The notes beneath the pieces are model-generated. The model made no database searches. It was not told the origin of the DNA and worked only from the letters and a program-made list of their open reading frames with translations. Made by a program: the position numbers and the translations under genes. Positions 26,216 through 34,283 of a DNA stretch of 64,000 bases are shown here, piece after piece; position 1 is the stretch's first letter; each line of letters opens with the position of its first letter. Origin of the DNA: Lachnospiraceae bacterium. Its GTDB lineage: Bacteria; Bacillota; Clostridia; Lachnospirales; Lachnospiraceae. The stretch is taken from contig CAJTDL010000023.1 in NCBI GenBank assembly GCA_910575035.1, forward strand, positions 17,765-81,764. The letters run 5' to 3'.

Positions 26216-27538
26216 ATGGATGAGAGCCGTTATTCCGGCTACACCCTTGTGGTTATGAAAAATTTGAACCTGTTTACTATTTTGTATATAGCCGTTATCA
26301 TGTCCAGCAGCCTGTCTGGCTATATACAGGAAAATTCCGCATTGGCCTTTCTGGCGAAGGTTGACCAGATGCCTATGGTGGGATGGAAGGTGCCTGTAGT
26401 CTCTATGGGGCTGTATATTGCCTTCCTGCTGGTGCTGTATCTGCAGAGCGAGAGCAACCTGAGCCTGTTTTTAAAGGTCTGCCTGGAGCTTGCTATCAGC
26501 TTTTATATCAGCTATGTAATCGGGTTCAGCTATACGGGCATTGTGCTGCTGATCCTTGCAGATACCATGCGGTATTTCCCAAAATCGAGGGCCAGGCTGC
26601 TTTTTATGGTATTTATCAGCATCTTCTATTTGCTGATAGATTATAACCTGCTTTCGGCATATTATGGCGTGGCGCCTTTGGAGGCTTATCTGGGCTATTA
26701 CCAAACAGAAATAAGCTCTGTGCTGCTGGGGCTGAAAAATGTACTGAACTCTTTGAATATGCTGGTGTTTTTGGTTTATATCATATTGCTGGTGCGTATG
26801 CAGTTCAGTGAGAAGGAGCGGGTGTTGGCATTGAACGAGCAGCTGAATGCAACCAATGAGGAGCTGCGGTGTGCCAATATGCAGCTGGAGGAATATGCAA
26901 AGGAGTCAGAGAAGGCGGCGGAGGCCAGGGAGCGGAACCGCCTGGCCAGGGAAATCCATGATACCCTGGGGCATGCGCTGACGGGGATTATCACAGGGAT
27001 TGAGGCTTGCACCACGCTGATGGATGTGGCGCCAGAGGCTACGAAAGAACAGCTGAAGGCCATTGCGGAAGTGGCAAGGCAAGGGGTGATCGATGTACGG
27101 CGGTCTGTAAAGGCGCTGCGGCCAGATGCTTTGGAGAAATTTAATCTGGAAAAGGCCTTGGCGCAGGCGATTCAGGAAATGAAGCGGGCCACAAATGCAG
27201 AGATTTCCTATCAGTGTTCCGCAAAGCTGAACTGTTTTGATGAGGATGAGGAAAATATTATCTACCGCATCGTGCAGGAATGCATCACCAATTCCATCCG
27301 GCATGGGAAGGCCAGCAAAATCCAGATCCAAATTGGCAGGGAATTTGAGATTTTAAAGATTTGCATTAAGGACAATGGGATTGGGTGCAGCAATGTCCAT
27401 AAGGGGTTTGGGCTGCACCATATGGAAGAACGGCTGGATCTGCTGGGCGGCAGCCTTTCCTACCATGGAGAGGATGGGTTTGCCGTTGAGGCGCAGCTGC
27501 CAATTCGATGGGGGACGGAGGAGAAAAAGCATGATTAA
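26216..27538 (+). CDS. Membrane histidine kinase, DesK/NarL (HisKA_3) type
   Basis: 440 residues. The N-terminal ~195 form about six transmembrane helices with little extracellular loop, so it probably needs a partner to see a ligand. A coiled coil (~200-235) leads to the dimerisation helix with phosphoacceptor His248 in RLAREIHDTLGHALTGI. The ATPase domain has an N box (IVQECITNSIRHGK), DNGIGC and GFGLHHMEERL. The start at 26216 follows AGGGGAGGG; an earlier in-frame ATG would overlap the preceding gene by 35 bp. It overlaps the regulator gene by 8 bp. Together with the flanking binding proteins it probably senses fructan-derived sugar. Confidence 0.88.
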   Translation: MDESRYSGYTLVVMKNLNLFTILYIAVIMSSSLSGYIQENSALAFLAKVDQMPMVGWKVPVVSMGLYIAFLLVLYLQSESNLSLFLKVCLELAISFYISYVIGFSYTGIVLLILADTMRYFPKSRARLLFMVFISIFYLLIDYNLLSAYYGVAPLEAYLGYYQTEISSVLLGLKNVLNSLNMLVFLVYIILLVRMQFSEKERVLALNEQLNATNEELRCANMQLEEYAKESEKAAEARERNRLAREIHDTLGHALTGIITGIEACTTLMDVAPEATKEQLKAIAEVARQGVIDVRRSVKALRPDALEKFNLEKALAQAIQEMKRATNAEISYQCSAKLNCFDEDEENIIYRIVQECITNSIRHGKASKIQIQIGREFEILKICIKDNGIGCSNVHKGFGLHHMEERLDLLGGSLSYHGEDGFAVEAQLPIRWGTEEKKHD

Positions 27539-28208
27539 AATATTGATAGCAGACGACCAGGAATTGATCCGCCAGAGCCTGCAGATCATCCTGGGGACAG
27601 AGCCAGGGTTTCAGGTATTGGATTCCGTAGAGAATGGAAAAGAGGTCATACGCTCCATACGGAGGGAGAAGCCAGATGTTATCCTGATGGACATCCGTAT
27701 GCCGGAAATGGATGGCGTGGTCTGTACCCAGATCATTAAGGAGAATTATCCCAATATAAAAATCATCATATTGACCACTTTTGATGATGACGAGTATGTG
27801 TATAATGCGCTGAAGTATGGGGCAAGCGGCTATTTGCTGAAGGGCATTCAGACAAAAGAGCTTGTGGAAGCCATCCGCAAGGTTCATCAGGGGACTTCTA
27901 TGATTAACGAAGACATTACCTCAAAGGTGGTGAATATGTTCTCCCGGATGGCGCAGACGAACCTTGCCATCCAGATTGATGAGCGGCAGACCGCAGATCT
28001 GAAGAATACAGAATGGCAGATCATATCCCTTGTGGGAAGCGGCATGTCTAACAAGGAGATCGCAGGGAAGCTGAAGCTGTCTGAGGGCACGATCCGCAAC
28101 AGCTTAAGCATGATCCTAAGCAAGCTGGATCTGAGGGACAGGACCCAGCTTGCCATCTGGGCAGTGCAGACTGGGGTCGCAAATAAAGTATTTAAGGATG
28201 AGGTGTAG
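27531..28208 (+). CDS. Response regulator, NarL/LuxR type
   Basis: 225 residues. Receiver domain with acidic residues at 8-9, phosphoacceptor Asp54 in LMDIRMPEMDG, and the Thr and Lys switch positions (ILTTF, YLLKG). The C-terminal LuxR-type helix-turn-helix (~155-225) reads TEWQIISLVGSGMSNKEIAGKLKLSEGTIRNSLSMILSKL. The start overlaps the kinase stop, indicating translational coupling and a cognate pair. The nearest plausible target is the double dyad at 29547-29577 upstream of the PTS genes. Confidence 0.92.
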   Translation: MIKILIADDQELIRQSLQIILGTEPGFQVLDSVENGKEVIRSIRREKPDVILMDIRMPEMDGVVCTQIIKENYPNIKIIILTTFDDDEYVYNALKYGASGYLLKGIQTKELVEAIRKVHQGTSMINEDITSKVVNMFSRMAQTNLAIQIDERQTADLKNTEWQIISLVGSGMSNKEIAGKLKLSEGTIRNSLSMILSKLDLRDRTQLAIWAVQTGVANKVFKDEV

Positions 28209-29540
28209 ATGGAGCCAAAAAGAGATAAAAAAGTAATTGCCATGTGTATTCTATGCGTGGCTTTGCTGGCTGGCATGTGGCTGATTTATACAGACCTGTA
28301 CCAGAGGCTCCCCTTTTTCCAGGATAGGACGATTACCATTGGCGTGTTTTCAGACAGTTATTGGGAAGTGCCAAATGGCTATTCCTACCAGATTTTAGAG
28401 GACGCCATTCAGGTATTCCGGGAGAGCCATCCGGGAGTGGAGGTGGAATATGTCAGCGGAATCATGAAGGAGGACTATTCTGAATGGCTGGCGGAGCAGC
28501 TATTGGCTGGCAGGGCGCCGGATTTGTTTTTTGTGCTGTCAGATGATTTTAATGATTTAGCGGAAATTGGGGCATTAAAGGACTTAACGCTTCTGATCGA
28601 GAAAGACAAAGGCTTCCAGAAGGAGGAGTTCTATTCCTCTGCCTATGAATATGGGCAGTACCATGGCGTCCAGTATTCTTTGCCTTACGAATGTGCGCCG
28701 AAGCTGATGTTTGTGAATAAATCCATTTTGGACAGGGAAGGGCTGGAGATACCAGACGAGAACTGGGATTGGGATCAGTTCTATGAAATCTGCCAGAAGG
28801 TCACAAGGGATACAGATGGGAATGGGATTATTGACCAGTTTGGGGTTGTGGGGTATACCTGGGAAGAGGCTTTTGAGTCCAACGGCATTAAGCTGTTTGA
28901 TCAGCAGGGGAAGGAATGCTACCTGTCAGACGCCAAGGCAGAGGCTTCCCTGGTGTTTGTGGAGAAGCTGCAGGAATTAAATAATGGCTATAACGCCACG
29001 GCTAGGGATTTTGACCTGGGGAATGTGGTATTCCAGCCCATGTCCTTTTCTGAGTACAGAGCCTATAAGCCCTACCCTTTAAGCATTAAAAAATATTCCA
29101 GCTTTGAGTGGGGCTGCATCCCCATGCCGTCAGGGCCTAAGGGAGACAATATTTCTACTCTGGAGACTTTGCGGATTGCCATGAATGGGGATACCAGGCA
29201 TACGGCGGATGCCTGGGAGCTAATGAAGATCCTGACCTGTGATGAGCGGATACAATCAGAGATCTTTACTTATTCCGAAGGGGTGTCTGTGCTGAAAGAA
29301 GTCACGGAGTCTGACAAGACCCTCCAGCAGCTGATTGAAAGCTCTGTGGACAGCAGGAGCCTGAACCTGGAAATCTTAAGCGGCGCAGTGGAGAATGCAG
29401 TGGTCGCCCCTAGGTTTCGGAATTATGATGAGGCAATGGCAGAGGTGGATAAGGCGGTCAATGACATTCTGGAAGGGAAATCCAACATCCGCATGGAACA
29501 GATTATCTGGAACCGGAAGATCAATAAATTTTTAGAATGA
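28209..29540 (+). CDS. Membrane-anchored extracellular solute-binding protein (family 1 type)
   Basis: 443 residues starting right at the regulator stop. A transmembrane helix at ~10-30 (AMCILCVALLAGMWLIY) anchors a sugar-type family 1 binding domain: IRGVFSDSYWEVPNG-like first strand, EYVSGIMKEDYSEWLAEQLL, GRAPDLFFVLSDDF, the ACKLMFVNKSIL-like hinge, and a C-terminal helical region. No ABC permease or ATPase lies anywhere in the window, and there is no clear lipobox. It therefore looks like a second sensory or capture component of the operon rather than a transporter subunit. It is the fourth and last gene of the sensory operon. Confidence 0.82.
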   Translation: MEPKRDKKVIAMCILCVALLAGMWLIYTDLYQRLPFFQDRTITIGVFSDSYWEVPNGYSYQILEDAIQVFRESHPGVEVEYVSGIMKEDYSEWLAEQLLAGRAPDLFFVLSDDFNDLAEIGALKDLTLLIEKDKGFQKEEFYSSAYEYGQYHGVQYSLPYECAPKLMFVNKSILDREGLEIPDENWDWDQFYEICQKVTRDTDGNGIIDQFGVVGYTWEEAFESNGIKLFDQQGKECYLSDAKAEASLVFVEKLQELNNGYNATARDFDLGNVVFQPMSFSEYRAYKPYPLSIKKYSSFEWGCIPMPSGPKGDNISTLETLRIAMNGDTRHTADAWELMKILTCDERIQSEIFTYSEGVSVLKEVTESDKTLQQLIESSVDSRSLNLEILSGAVENAVVAPRFRNYDEAMAEVDKAVNDILEGKSNIRMEQIIWNRKINKFLE

Positions 29541-29546
29541 TGTCCT

Positions 29547-29577
29547 GTGACAAAAGTCACGGGGATTTGTGACAAAT
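29547..29577. promoter_or_regulatory. Paired dyads, candidate binding site of the NarL-type regulator
   Basis: GTGACAAAAGTCAC (29547-29560) is a perfect 5+5 dyad and ATTTGTGACAAAT (29565-29577) is a perfect 13-bp palindrome around one base. Both contain GTGACAAA, with starts 22 bp apart, about two helical turns, as expected for cooperative binding on one DNA face. They lie between the sensory operon and the PTS genes. Confidence 0.5.
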
Positions 29578-29584
29578 GTAATGT

Positions 29585-29629
29585 AAAAAAGATGACATAT
29601 GTGAGATGAACATATGCCGTCTTTTTTTT
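29585..29629 (+). terminator. Terminator or attenuator between the sensory operon and the PTS operon
   Basis: AAAAAAGATGACATATG (29585-29601) pairs with CATATGCCGTCTTTTTTT (29611 onward), giving a long stem ending in eight T. It can end the sensory operon or, if the PTS promoter lies upstream of it, act as an attenuator 55 bp before the IIA gene. Confidence 0.75.
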
Positions 29630-29684
29630 ATACTGTACTTGAAGTTAAGGAAACATAAAAAAGCAAGGAGATGGAGGTGTAAGC

Positions 29685-30113
29685 ATGAAATATGTTGTTT
29701 TAGTCAGCCATGGTACTATGGCGCCAGGGCTGCACAATGCGCTGTCCATGCTGGCAGGGGGAGGACGGGAGGACATTCTTTCCACAAGCCTTGAGAATGG
29801 CATGGGAGCCTCGGATTTTGCGGAGAAGGTCCGCAGCTGTATTTCCAAGGTCACGCAAGAGGATGAGATCCTGCTGTTCGGCGACCTGGTAGGGGGATCC
29901 CCGCTGACGACAGCTGCAAACGTGATTGCAGAACAGGGGCTGATGGGGCGGACTGTGATGCTGGGCGGCATGAACCTGCCCTTGGCATTAAGCGCAGTAC
30001 TGATGAAAGACACGATGGATACAAAGGATTTGGTAGAGATGCTGATCCCAGAGGCGCGGGAAGAGTTAAAGACGTTCCAAATTGAAAACAATGAATCAGA
30101 GGATGAAATATAG
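29685..30113 (+). CDS. PTS mannose/fructose-family IIA component
   Basis: 142 residues with the phosphorylated histidine at position 9 in LVSHGTMAPGLHNAL and the GDLVGGSPLTTAANV and GMNLPLAL segments of EIIA-Man/LevD. It accepts phosphate from HPr and passes it to IIB. GGAGGTG precedes the start. The four subunits IIA-IIB-IIC-IID are separate genes in the LevDEFG order, and the downstream GH32 enzyme points to fructose from fructan as substrate. Confidence 0.92.
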   Translation: MKYVVLVSHGTMAPGLHNALSMLAGGGREDILSTSLENGMGASDFAEKVRSCISKVTQEDEILLFGDLVGGSPLTTAANVIAEQGLMGRTVMLGGMNLPLALSAVLMKDTMDTKDLVEMLIPEAREELKTFQIENNESEDEI

Positions 30114-30125
30114 GAGGGCAAAAAA

Positions 30126-30620
30126 ATGGCAGTTTCTTTTATTCGCGTAGACGATCGTATGATCCATGGACAGACTTGTACCAGGTGGGCATTGGAATAT
30201 CCCTGCGACGGCTTGATCGCAGTGAACAATGCGGCAGCAAAAAACCCGGTTTTAAAATCTGCATATAAGAGCGCAAGTGGCAAAAAGACTTTTGTATGGA
30301 CATTAGATGAGTTTCAGGAAAAATGTGAGAAGGTTATAAACAGCAAGGACAATTACTTCCTGATCACCAAGAACCCGCTGGATATGGCAGCCATTCTGGT
30401 AGGGCAGGACTTTAAGCCGGGAATTTCCACCGTAATCATCGGGCCTTGCAATGACAGGCCAGGAACTACGAAGTTAGGAAATAACCAGTCTATTACCCAG
30501 GAAGAGGCACAGGCTCTGGAGGATATTATGAATGCTGGATATGAGGTGGAATTTGCTTTGCTGAAAGAAGAGGCAATCGGCAATTGGAAGAAATTCAGAG
30601 GACAGTTTGGGTTTAACTAA
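30126..30620 (+). CDS. PTS mannose/fructose/sorbose-family IIB component
   Basis: 164 residues. The phosphorylation-site histidine is His14 in FIRVDDRMIHGQTCTRWA, the hallmark of EIIB of this family; VGQDFKPGISTVIIGPC lies mid-protein. It receives phosphate from the IIA protein and phosphorylates the incoming sugar together with IIC and IID. It begins 12 bp after the IIA gene behind AGGAGGG. Confidence 0.93.
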   Translation: MAVSFIRVDDRMIHGQTCTRWALEYPCDGLIAVNNAAAKNPVLKSAYKSASGKKTFVWTLDEFQEKCEKVINSKDNYFLITKNPLDMAAILVGQDFKPGISTVIIGPCNDRPGTTKLGNNQSITQEEAQALEDIMNAGYEVEFALLKEEAIGNWKKFRGQFGFN

Positions 30621-30632
30621 GGAGGGAAGAAT

Positions 30633-31466
30633 ATGGAAATCAGTTGGTTACAAGCGGCGTTAATCGGCTTGTTCGCCTGTTTGTCGAGCATGCCTGGCAT
30701 GGGTGGTTCATCCATTGGTAACTATACATTGGGCAGGCCTCTGATCGGCGGTTTGGTCTGCGGCTTGATCTTAGGGGACATGACAACTGGTATTTTAGTC
30801 GGGTGTGCCATGCAGGTGGTATATATTGCATTGGTTACCCCAGGCGGAACCGTATCCGCAGATGTCCGGGCTGTCAGCTACATCGGTATCCCGCTGGCAA
30901 TGGTGGCGCTGAACAGCTACGGGTTAAGCCCGGAATCGGCAGAAGGGGCAGCGTTGGCTACTTCCTTCGGCACCATGGTTGGTACATTAGGAACTGTATT
31001 ATTCTACGGAACAGCTACCATTAACCTGGTTTGGCAGCATATGGGATGGAAAGCGGTGGAAAAGAGGCAGTATAAGAAACTATATTTAATCGATATGGGG
31101 CTCCCATGGCTTTCCCACCTTGCCTGCTCCTTTATCCCGACATTAATCATGTGTAAATTGGGAGCGGATGTGGTAGAGCTGATCAAGAACACATTGCCTA
31201 TGGACGGCCTTGCAATGAAGACTTTATTTACCGTTGGCTCCCTGCTTCCCTGCGTCGGGATTGCAATCCTTTTAAAGCAGATCGTAAAGAAAGCGGCAGA
31301 TTTCGTTCCGTTCCTCTTTGGCTTTGTGTTGGCAGCGTCTATGGGAATCAATCTGGTATCTGCAACGGTAGTGGCAGGCATGTTTGCCATCATCAACTAT
31401 AAGATTAAGATGCTTTCTGTAAAAGGAGCAGTTGCAGTAGATGATGAGGAAGAGGAGGAAATCTGA
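30633..31466 (+). CDS. PTS mannose/fructose/sorbose-family IIC permease
   Basis: 277-residue polytopic membrane protein. Family features include the N-terminal IDWLQAALIGLFA-like helix, GGLVCGLILGDMTTGILVGC and TPGGTVSADVRAVSYIGIPLA. With IID it forms the sugar channel. It starts 12 bp after the IIB gene. The C-terminus is short and acidic (DDEEEEEI). Confidence 0.93.
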   Translation: MEISWLQAALIGLFACLSSMPGMGGSSIGNYTLGRPLIGGLVCGLILGDMTTGILVGCAMQVVYIALVTPGGTVSADVRAVSYIGIPLAMVALNSYGLSPESAEGAALATSFGTMVGTLGTVLFYGTATINLVWQHMGWKAVEKRQYKKLYLIDMGLPWLSHLACSFIPTLIMCKLGADVVELIKNTLPMDGLAMKTLFTVGSLLPCVGIAILLKQIVKKAADFVPFLFGFVLAASMGINLVSATVVAGMFAIINYKIKMLSVKGAVAVDDEEEEEI

Positions 31467-31467
31467 T

Positions 31468-32301
31468 ATGGAAAAGAAATTATCGAAGAAAGCCTTATTG
31501 AAATCTTTCCATAACTGGTATTATGGGCATCTGACATGTTTTTCCCAGGAACATATGCAGACCTTCGGGTATCTGTGCGCCATGCTTCCCCTGGTAGAAG
31601 AACTGTATGACAATGAAGACGAGAAAGCAAAGGCAATGAATACATATACCGCGTTCTTCAATACAGAGCCGCAGCTTGGGACGGTTGTGGTTGGTATGAC
31701 AGCCGGTTTGGAAGAAGCTAGGGCAAATGGCCAGGATGATGTGGATGACGAGACGATCAACGGCTTGCGCGCAGGCCTTATGGGCCCGGTTGCGGGAATC
31801 GGCGACTCCCTGGTAGTTGGTACCGTGATCCCAATCCTATTGGGGATCGCCATGGGTATGTCTGGCGGCGGCTCGCCACTGGGCGCAATTTTCTACATTA
31901 TCGTATGGAACTTATTTGCATACTTTGGCATGAAATTCTTATACTTCAAAGGCTATAACCTGGGCGCAAAGGCAGTGGAATTTTTGATCGGCGCACAGGG
32001 TGAGGCAATCAGGGATTCCGTGGGAATCCTGGGCGGCATTGTTATTGGCGCAGTATCCGCCACATGGGTAAGTGTAAAGACGTCCTTTACTTTGCTCAAC
32101 GAGGCAGGGGAGCCTTACCTGGAACTGCAGAGCAAGTTGGATGAAGTATTCCCAGGCCTTTTGACCGCAGTATTTATTATTATCTGCTGGGCGTTAATGG
32201 CCAAAAAGAAAATGTCCCCCATCAAGGTAATGCTGTTATTGGTAGTGGTTGCATTTGTGGGTGTATTTGTAGGGTTCTTTAACCCAGGATTGTCATATTA
32301 A
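31468..32301 (+). CDS. PTS mannose/fructose/sorbose-family IID component
   Basis: 277 residues. Typical of EIID: a soluble N-terminal part with FHNWYYGHLTCFSQEHMQTFGY, then ALEEARANG-like and INGLRAGLMGPVAGIGDSLVVGT, and several C-terminal membrane helices. The ATG at 31468 follows AGGAGGAA one base after the IIC stop. It completes the transporter; IIC and IID are the membrane pair. Confidence 0.93.
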   Translation: MEKKLSKKALLKSFHNWYYGHLTCFSQEHMQTFGYLCAMLPLVEELYDNEDEKAKAMNTYTAFFNTEPQLGTVVVGMTAGLEEARANGQDDVDDETINGLRAGLMGPVAGIGDSLVVGTVIPILLGIAMGMSGGGSPLGAIFYIIVWNLFAYFGMKFLYFKGYNLGAKAVEFLIGAQGEAIRDSVGILGGIVIGAVSATWVSVKTSFTLLNEAGEPYLELQSKLDEVFPGLLTAVFIIICWALMAKKKMSPIKVMLLLVVVAFVGVFVGFFNPGLSY

Positions 32302-32409
32302 AAAGAGGTCTGCAATACAGAAAAGTTTTTCAATGCAAAATTGGCATGATTAAGAAGCAGTATGCCAATCCTAAGAGTTTATGGCAAAAATAAAGGAGGT
32401 AATGTTTTT

Positions 32410-32691
32410 ATGAATGCTGCAGAGAAAAAAAGGCTGTCTAAGGAAGCGGAATTACAGTTGGCAGCGCTGAAGATCATTAACCGGTGGAAGACAATAGCCC
32501 TCGCCCTGTCTGCAATGGGCGTAGCCCTCACTTATGCGGGCCTGGCGGGCACAGCCCCAAATCTGCCTCTCAGCATTCTGGGCATTGCCTCCATACTGAT
32601 TGGCGCAGCTGGCGCAATCGTATTGAATTTAGGGCTGAGGAATGGCAGAAGGAATGTGGAGAAAATGCTGGACGCCATAGGCCGTGCCTGA
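32410..32691 (+). CDS. Small membrane protein of unknown function in the PTS operon
   Basis: 93 residues behind a near-perfect AAAGGAGGT, so it is probably well translated. A charged N-terminal helix (EKKRLSKEAELQLAALKIINRW) is followed by two transmembrane helices (TIALALSAMGVALTYAGLA and SILGIASILIGAAGAIVLNLG) and a basic C-terminus. I do not recognise the family; it is not the DUF956/ManO protein found beside some mannose PTS genes. It lies 108 bp after IID, so it may share the transcript and be an accessory of the permease. Confidence 0.6.
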   Translation: MNAAEKKRLSKEAELQLAALKIINRWKTIALALSAMGVALTYAGLAGTAPNLPLSILGIASILIGAAGAIVLNLGLRNGRRNVEKMLDAIGRA

Positions 32692-32744
32692 GCGCCGCCA
32701 TAAGGCTTCCTGGCGGTTTGGAAAGTTTGCCTGCAGTGGGAGGG

Positions 32745-32859
32745 GAGAGGCCCTTAGAGGACAGGCTACACCGGGATTGTGCAAAATAAAAGCCCTCACG
32801 TATCAAATCCCGTAAGTTAAGAATATATTACTCCAACTTATGTCCTTTAAGGGCCTCTC
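32745..32859. repeat. 115-bp imperfect inverted repeat
   Basis: GAGAGGCCCTTAGAGGACA (32745-32763) faces TGTCCTTTAAGGGCCTCTC (32841-32859), 18 of 19 paired. An inner CGGGATTGTG/CAAATCCCG pair extends the fold. It lies just after the small membrane protein gene. A MITE remnant or an mRNA processing or stability hairpin are both possible; no target duplication was found. Confidence 0.7.
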
Positions 32860-32919
32860 TTCTTCCAATGCGAGAGCAGCTGGCAGAGGAAAATAAATTC
32901 ACACACATCTGAATCCGGT

Positions 32920-33052
32920 GGCACGTTCATAATTAGCAATCTGCGGCTGTGTTGCTGCCTGTCAACGTAGTCCCCTTGCTACGAACCTCCTTCTTTGTGT
33001 TTATAGAAGACTGGCAGAACCAGCAATACAGTTTGCTAATTATGAGCGTGCC
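32920..33052. repeat. 133-bp inverted repeat with nested stems
   Basis: GGCACGTTCATAATTAGCAAT (starting 32920) is mirrored by the arm 33029-33052 (ending ATTATGAGCGTGCC), about 21 of 24 paired. Inside are CTGTGTTGCTG facing CAGCAATACAG and a CGTAG/CTACG stem, so the whole segment folds as one long arm. It sits 74 bp before the HAD phosphatase start. It may be a mobile hairpin or a structured 5' leader; it shares no sequence with elements A or B. Confidence 0.7.
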
Positions 33053-33125
33053 GCTATACCCGTAATGAGACTAGGACTGCAAGCTTTTTTCTTGTTTGCA
33101 AACTTATTATATGAGGAGTTATGAT

Positions 33126-33938
33126 ATGGAATTTAAACTGATTGCTGTAGATATAGATGGTACTCTCCTGAACAATGAAAAAAAGCTGCTGCCCCAGGTT
33201 AAGGAGAGCCTGAAACGGGCAGAGGAAATGGGGATACAGATTGCCTTGGTGTCGGGCCGGATGCCCTCCGGGGTAGAGGTTATTGAAAAAGCATTGGGGA
33301 TAAGATGTATCAAAGTATGCAATGCAGGGACTTATATCCTAAAAGGGGAAACATGCATTGGGGCGGAATATATGCCAAACAGTGTCTTGCGGGGGGTATC
33401 CCAGGAGATAGCAGAAAAAAACAAGCTTCCCCTGTGGATTTTCAGAGAAAAAGAATGGTTTGTGACAGGCATGGATGAGTTTATCCGAAAGGAAATTGGC
33501 TATGTTTCTTATCGGCCAAAGATTGTGGATGCCCAGAAGCTGGCGAGCCAATGGGAGCAGTCAGGGCAAAGGCCGAATAAGCTGCTTGTGGCGGCAGATA
33601 AAGAGAAAATAGATGAGATCCACCAGGAGTTGGAAGGATGGGCATGGCCAGAGATTGACATGGCGCGTTCTGCGGATGTGTTCCTTGAGATTTTCCCCAA
33701 AGGGGTGAATAAGGGGAAGGCATTGAAGGCAATCTGTAGGGAAATGGAGATCCATCCCAGCCAGGTGATTGCCTTTGGGGATCATGAGCTGGATATCCCG
33801 CTGATTGAAGCGGCAGGGGTAGGAGTGGCAATGGGGAATGCGATTTCGGCACTGAAGGAAAAGGCGGATTTTGTGACGAAAACGAACGATGAGGCAGGGA
33901 TTGCCTTTGCATTAGAGCGTTTTTTAAAGGATAGATAA
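33126..33938 (+). CDS. Cof-type HAD-IIB sugar-phosphate phosphatase
   Basis: 270 residues of the haloacid dehalogenase superfamily, Cof subfamily. The nucleophile motif is VDIDGTLLNNEKK, followed by the motif II VSGRMP, a C2B cap domain (~85-190), the motif III lysine (NKGKALKAI), and motif IV FGDHELDIPLI. The start at 33126 follows GAGGAG. Members dephosphorylate sugar phosphates and similar metabolites; between the PTS and HPr/EI genes it may relieve hexose-phosphate stress or trim the imported sugar phosphate. The substrate cannot be read from sequence. Confidence 0.9.
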   Translation: MEFKLIAVDIDGTLLNNEKKLLPQVKESLKRAEEMGIQIALVSGRMPSGVEVIEKALGIRCIKVCNAGTYILKGETCIGAEYMPNSVLRGVSQEIAEKNKLPLWIFREKEWFVTGMDEFIRKEIGYVSYRPKIVDAQKLASQWEQSGQRPNKLLVAADKEKIDEIHQELEGWAWPEIDMARSADVFLEIFPKGVNKGKALKAICREMEIHPSQVIAFGDHELDIPLIEAAGVGVAMGNAISALKEKADFVTKTNDEAGIAFALERFLKDR

Positions 33939-34013
33939 ACAGCAGGGGCTGTTTTGGCATTTAGATTTTTTAGAAAAAGGCAAGGGATAAGGTAAAAGAA
34001 AGGAGAAAAGGTT

Positions 34014-34271
34014 ATGGTAAAAATAACATTTAAAGTTAATGATGAAATGGGGTTACATGCAAGGCCTGCAGGAATGTTGGTAAAGGAAGCGGCAAAATGT
34101 ACAAGCAAGGTTACGATCCAAAAGGGGGAGAAGACAGGGGATGCGAAGCGCATTTTTAATGTGATGTCGCTTTCCATTAAGGCGAATGAAGAGGTTATAT
34201 TGCTTGTAGAAGGGGAAAAAGAAGAGGAAGAAGCAGCGGTATTGGAGGCATTCGTAAAAGAGAATATTTAA
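34014..34271 (+). CDS. ptsH: HPr phosphocarrier with Arg at position 46
   Basis: 85 residues. The EI-dependent phosphorylation site His15 is intact in MGLHARPAG. At position 46, where Firmicutes HPr has the serine phosphorylated by HPr kinase (context KSIMGVMSL), this protein has KRIFNVMSL: codon CGC, Arg46. It therefore should carry phosphate to PTS IIA but cannot form HPr(Ser-P), the CcpA corepressor. It precedes the enzyme I gene by 12 bp. Whether this is the general HPr or one of several cannot be decided here. Confidence 0.93.
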   Translation: MVKITFKVNDEMGLHARPAGMLVKEAAKCTSKVTIQKGEKTGDAKRIFNVMSLSIKANEEVILLVEGEKEEEEAAVLEAFVKENI

Positions 34272-34283
34272 GGGAGAGAGTGG

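Noticed and set aside
28209..29540. Substrate-binding subunit of a complete ABC sugar transporter
   Set aside because: No permease or ATPase gene is adjacent and there is no lipobox; the neighbours are sensory genes and a PTS.
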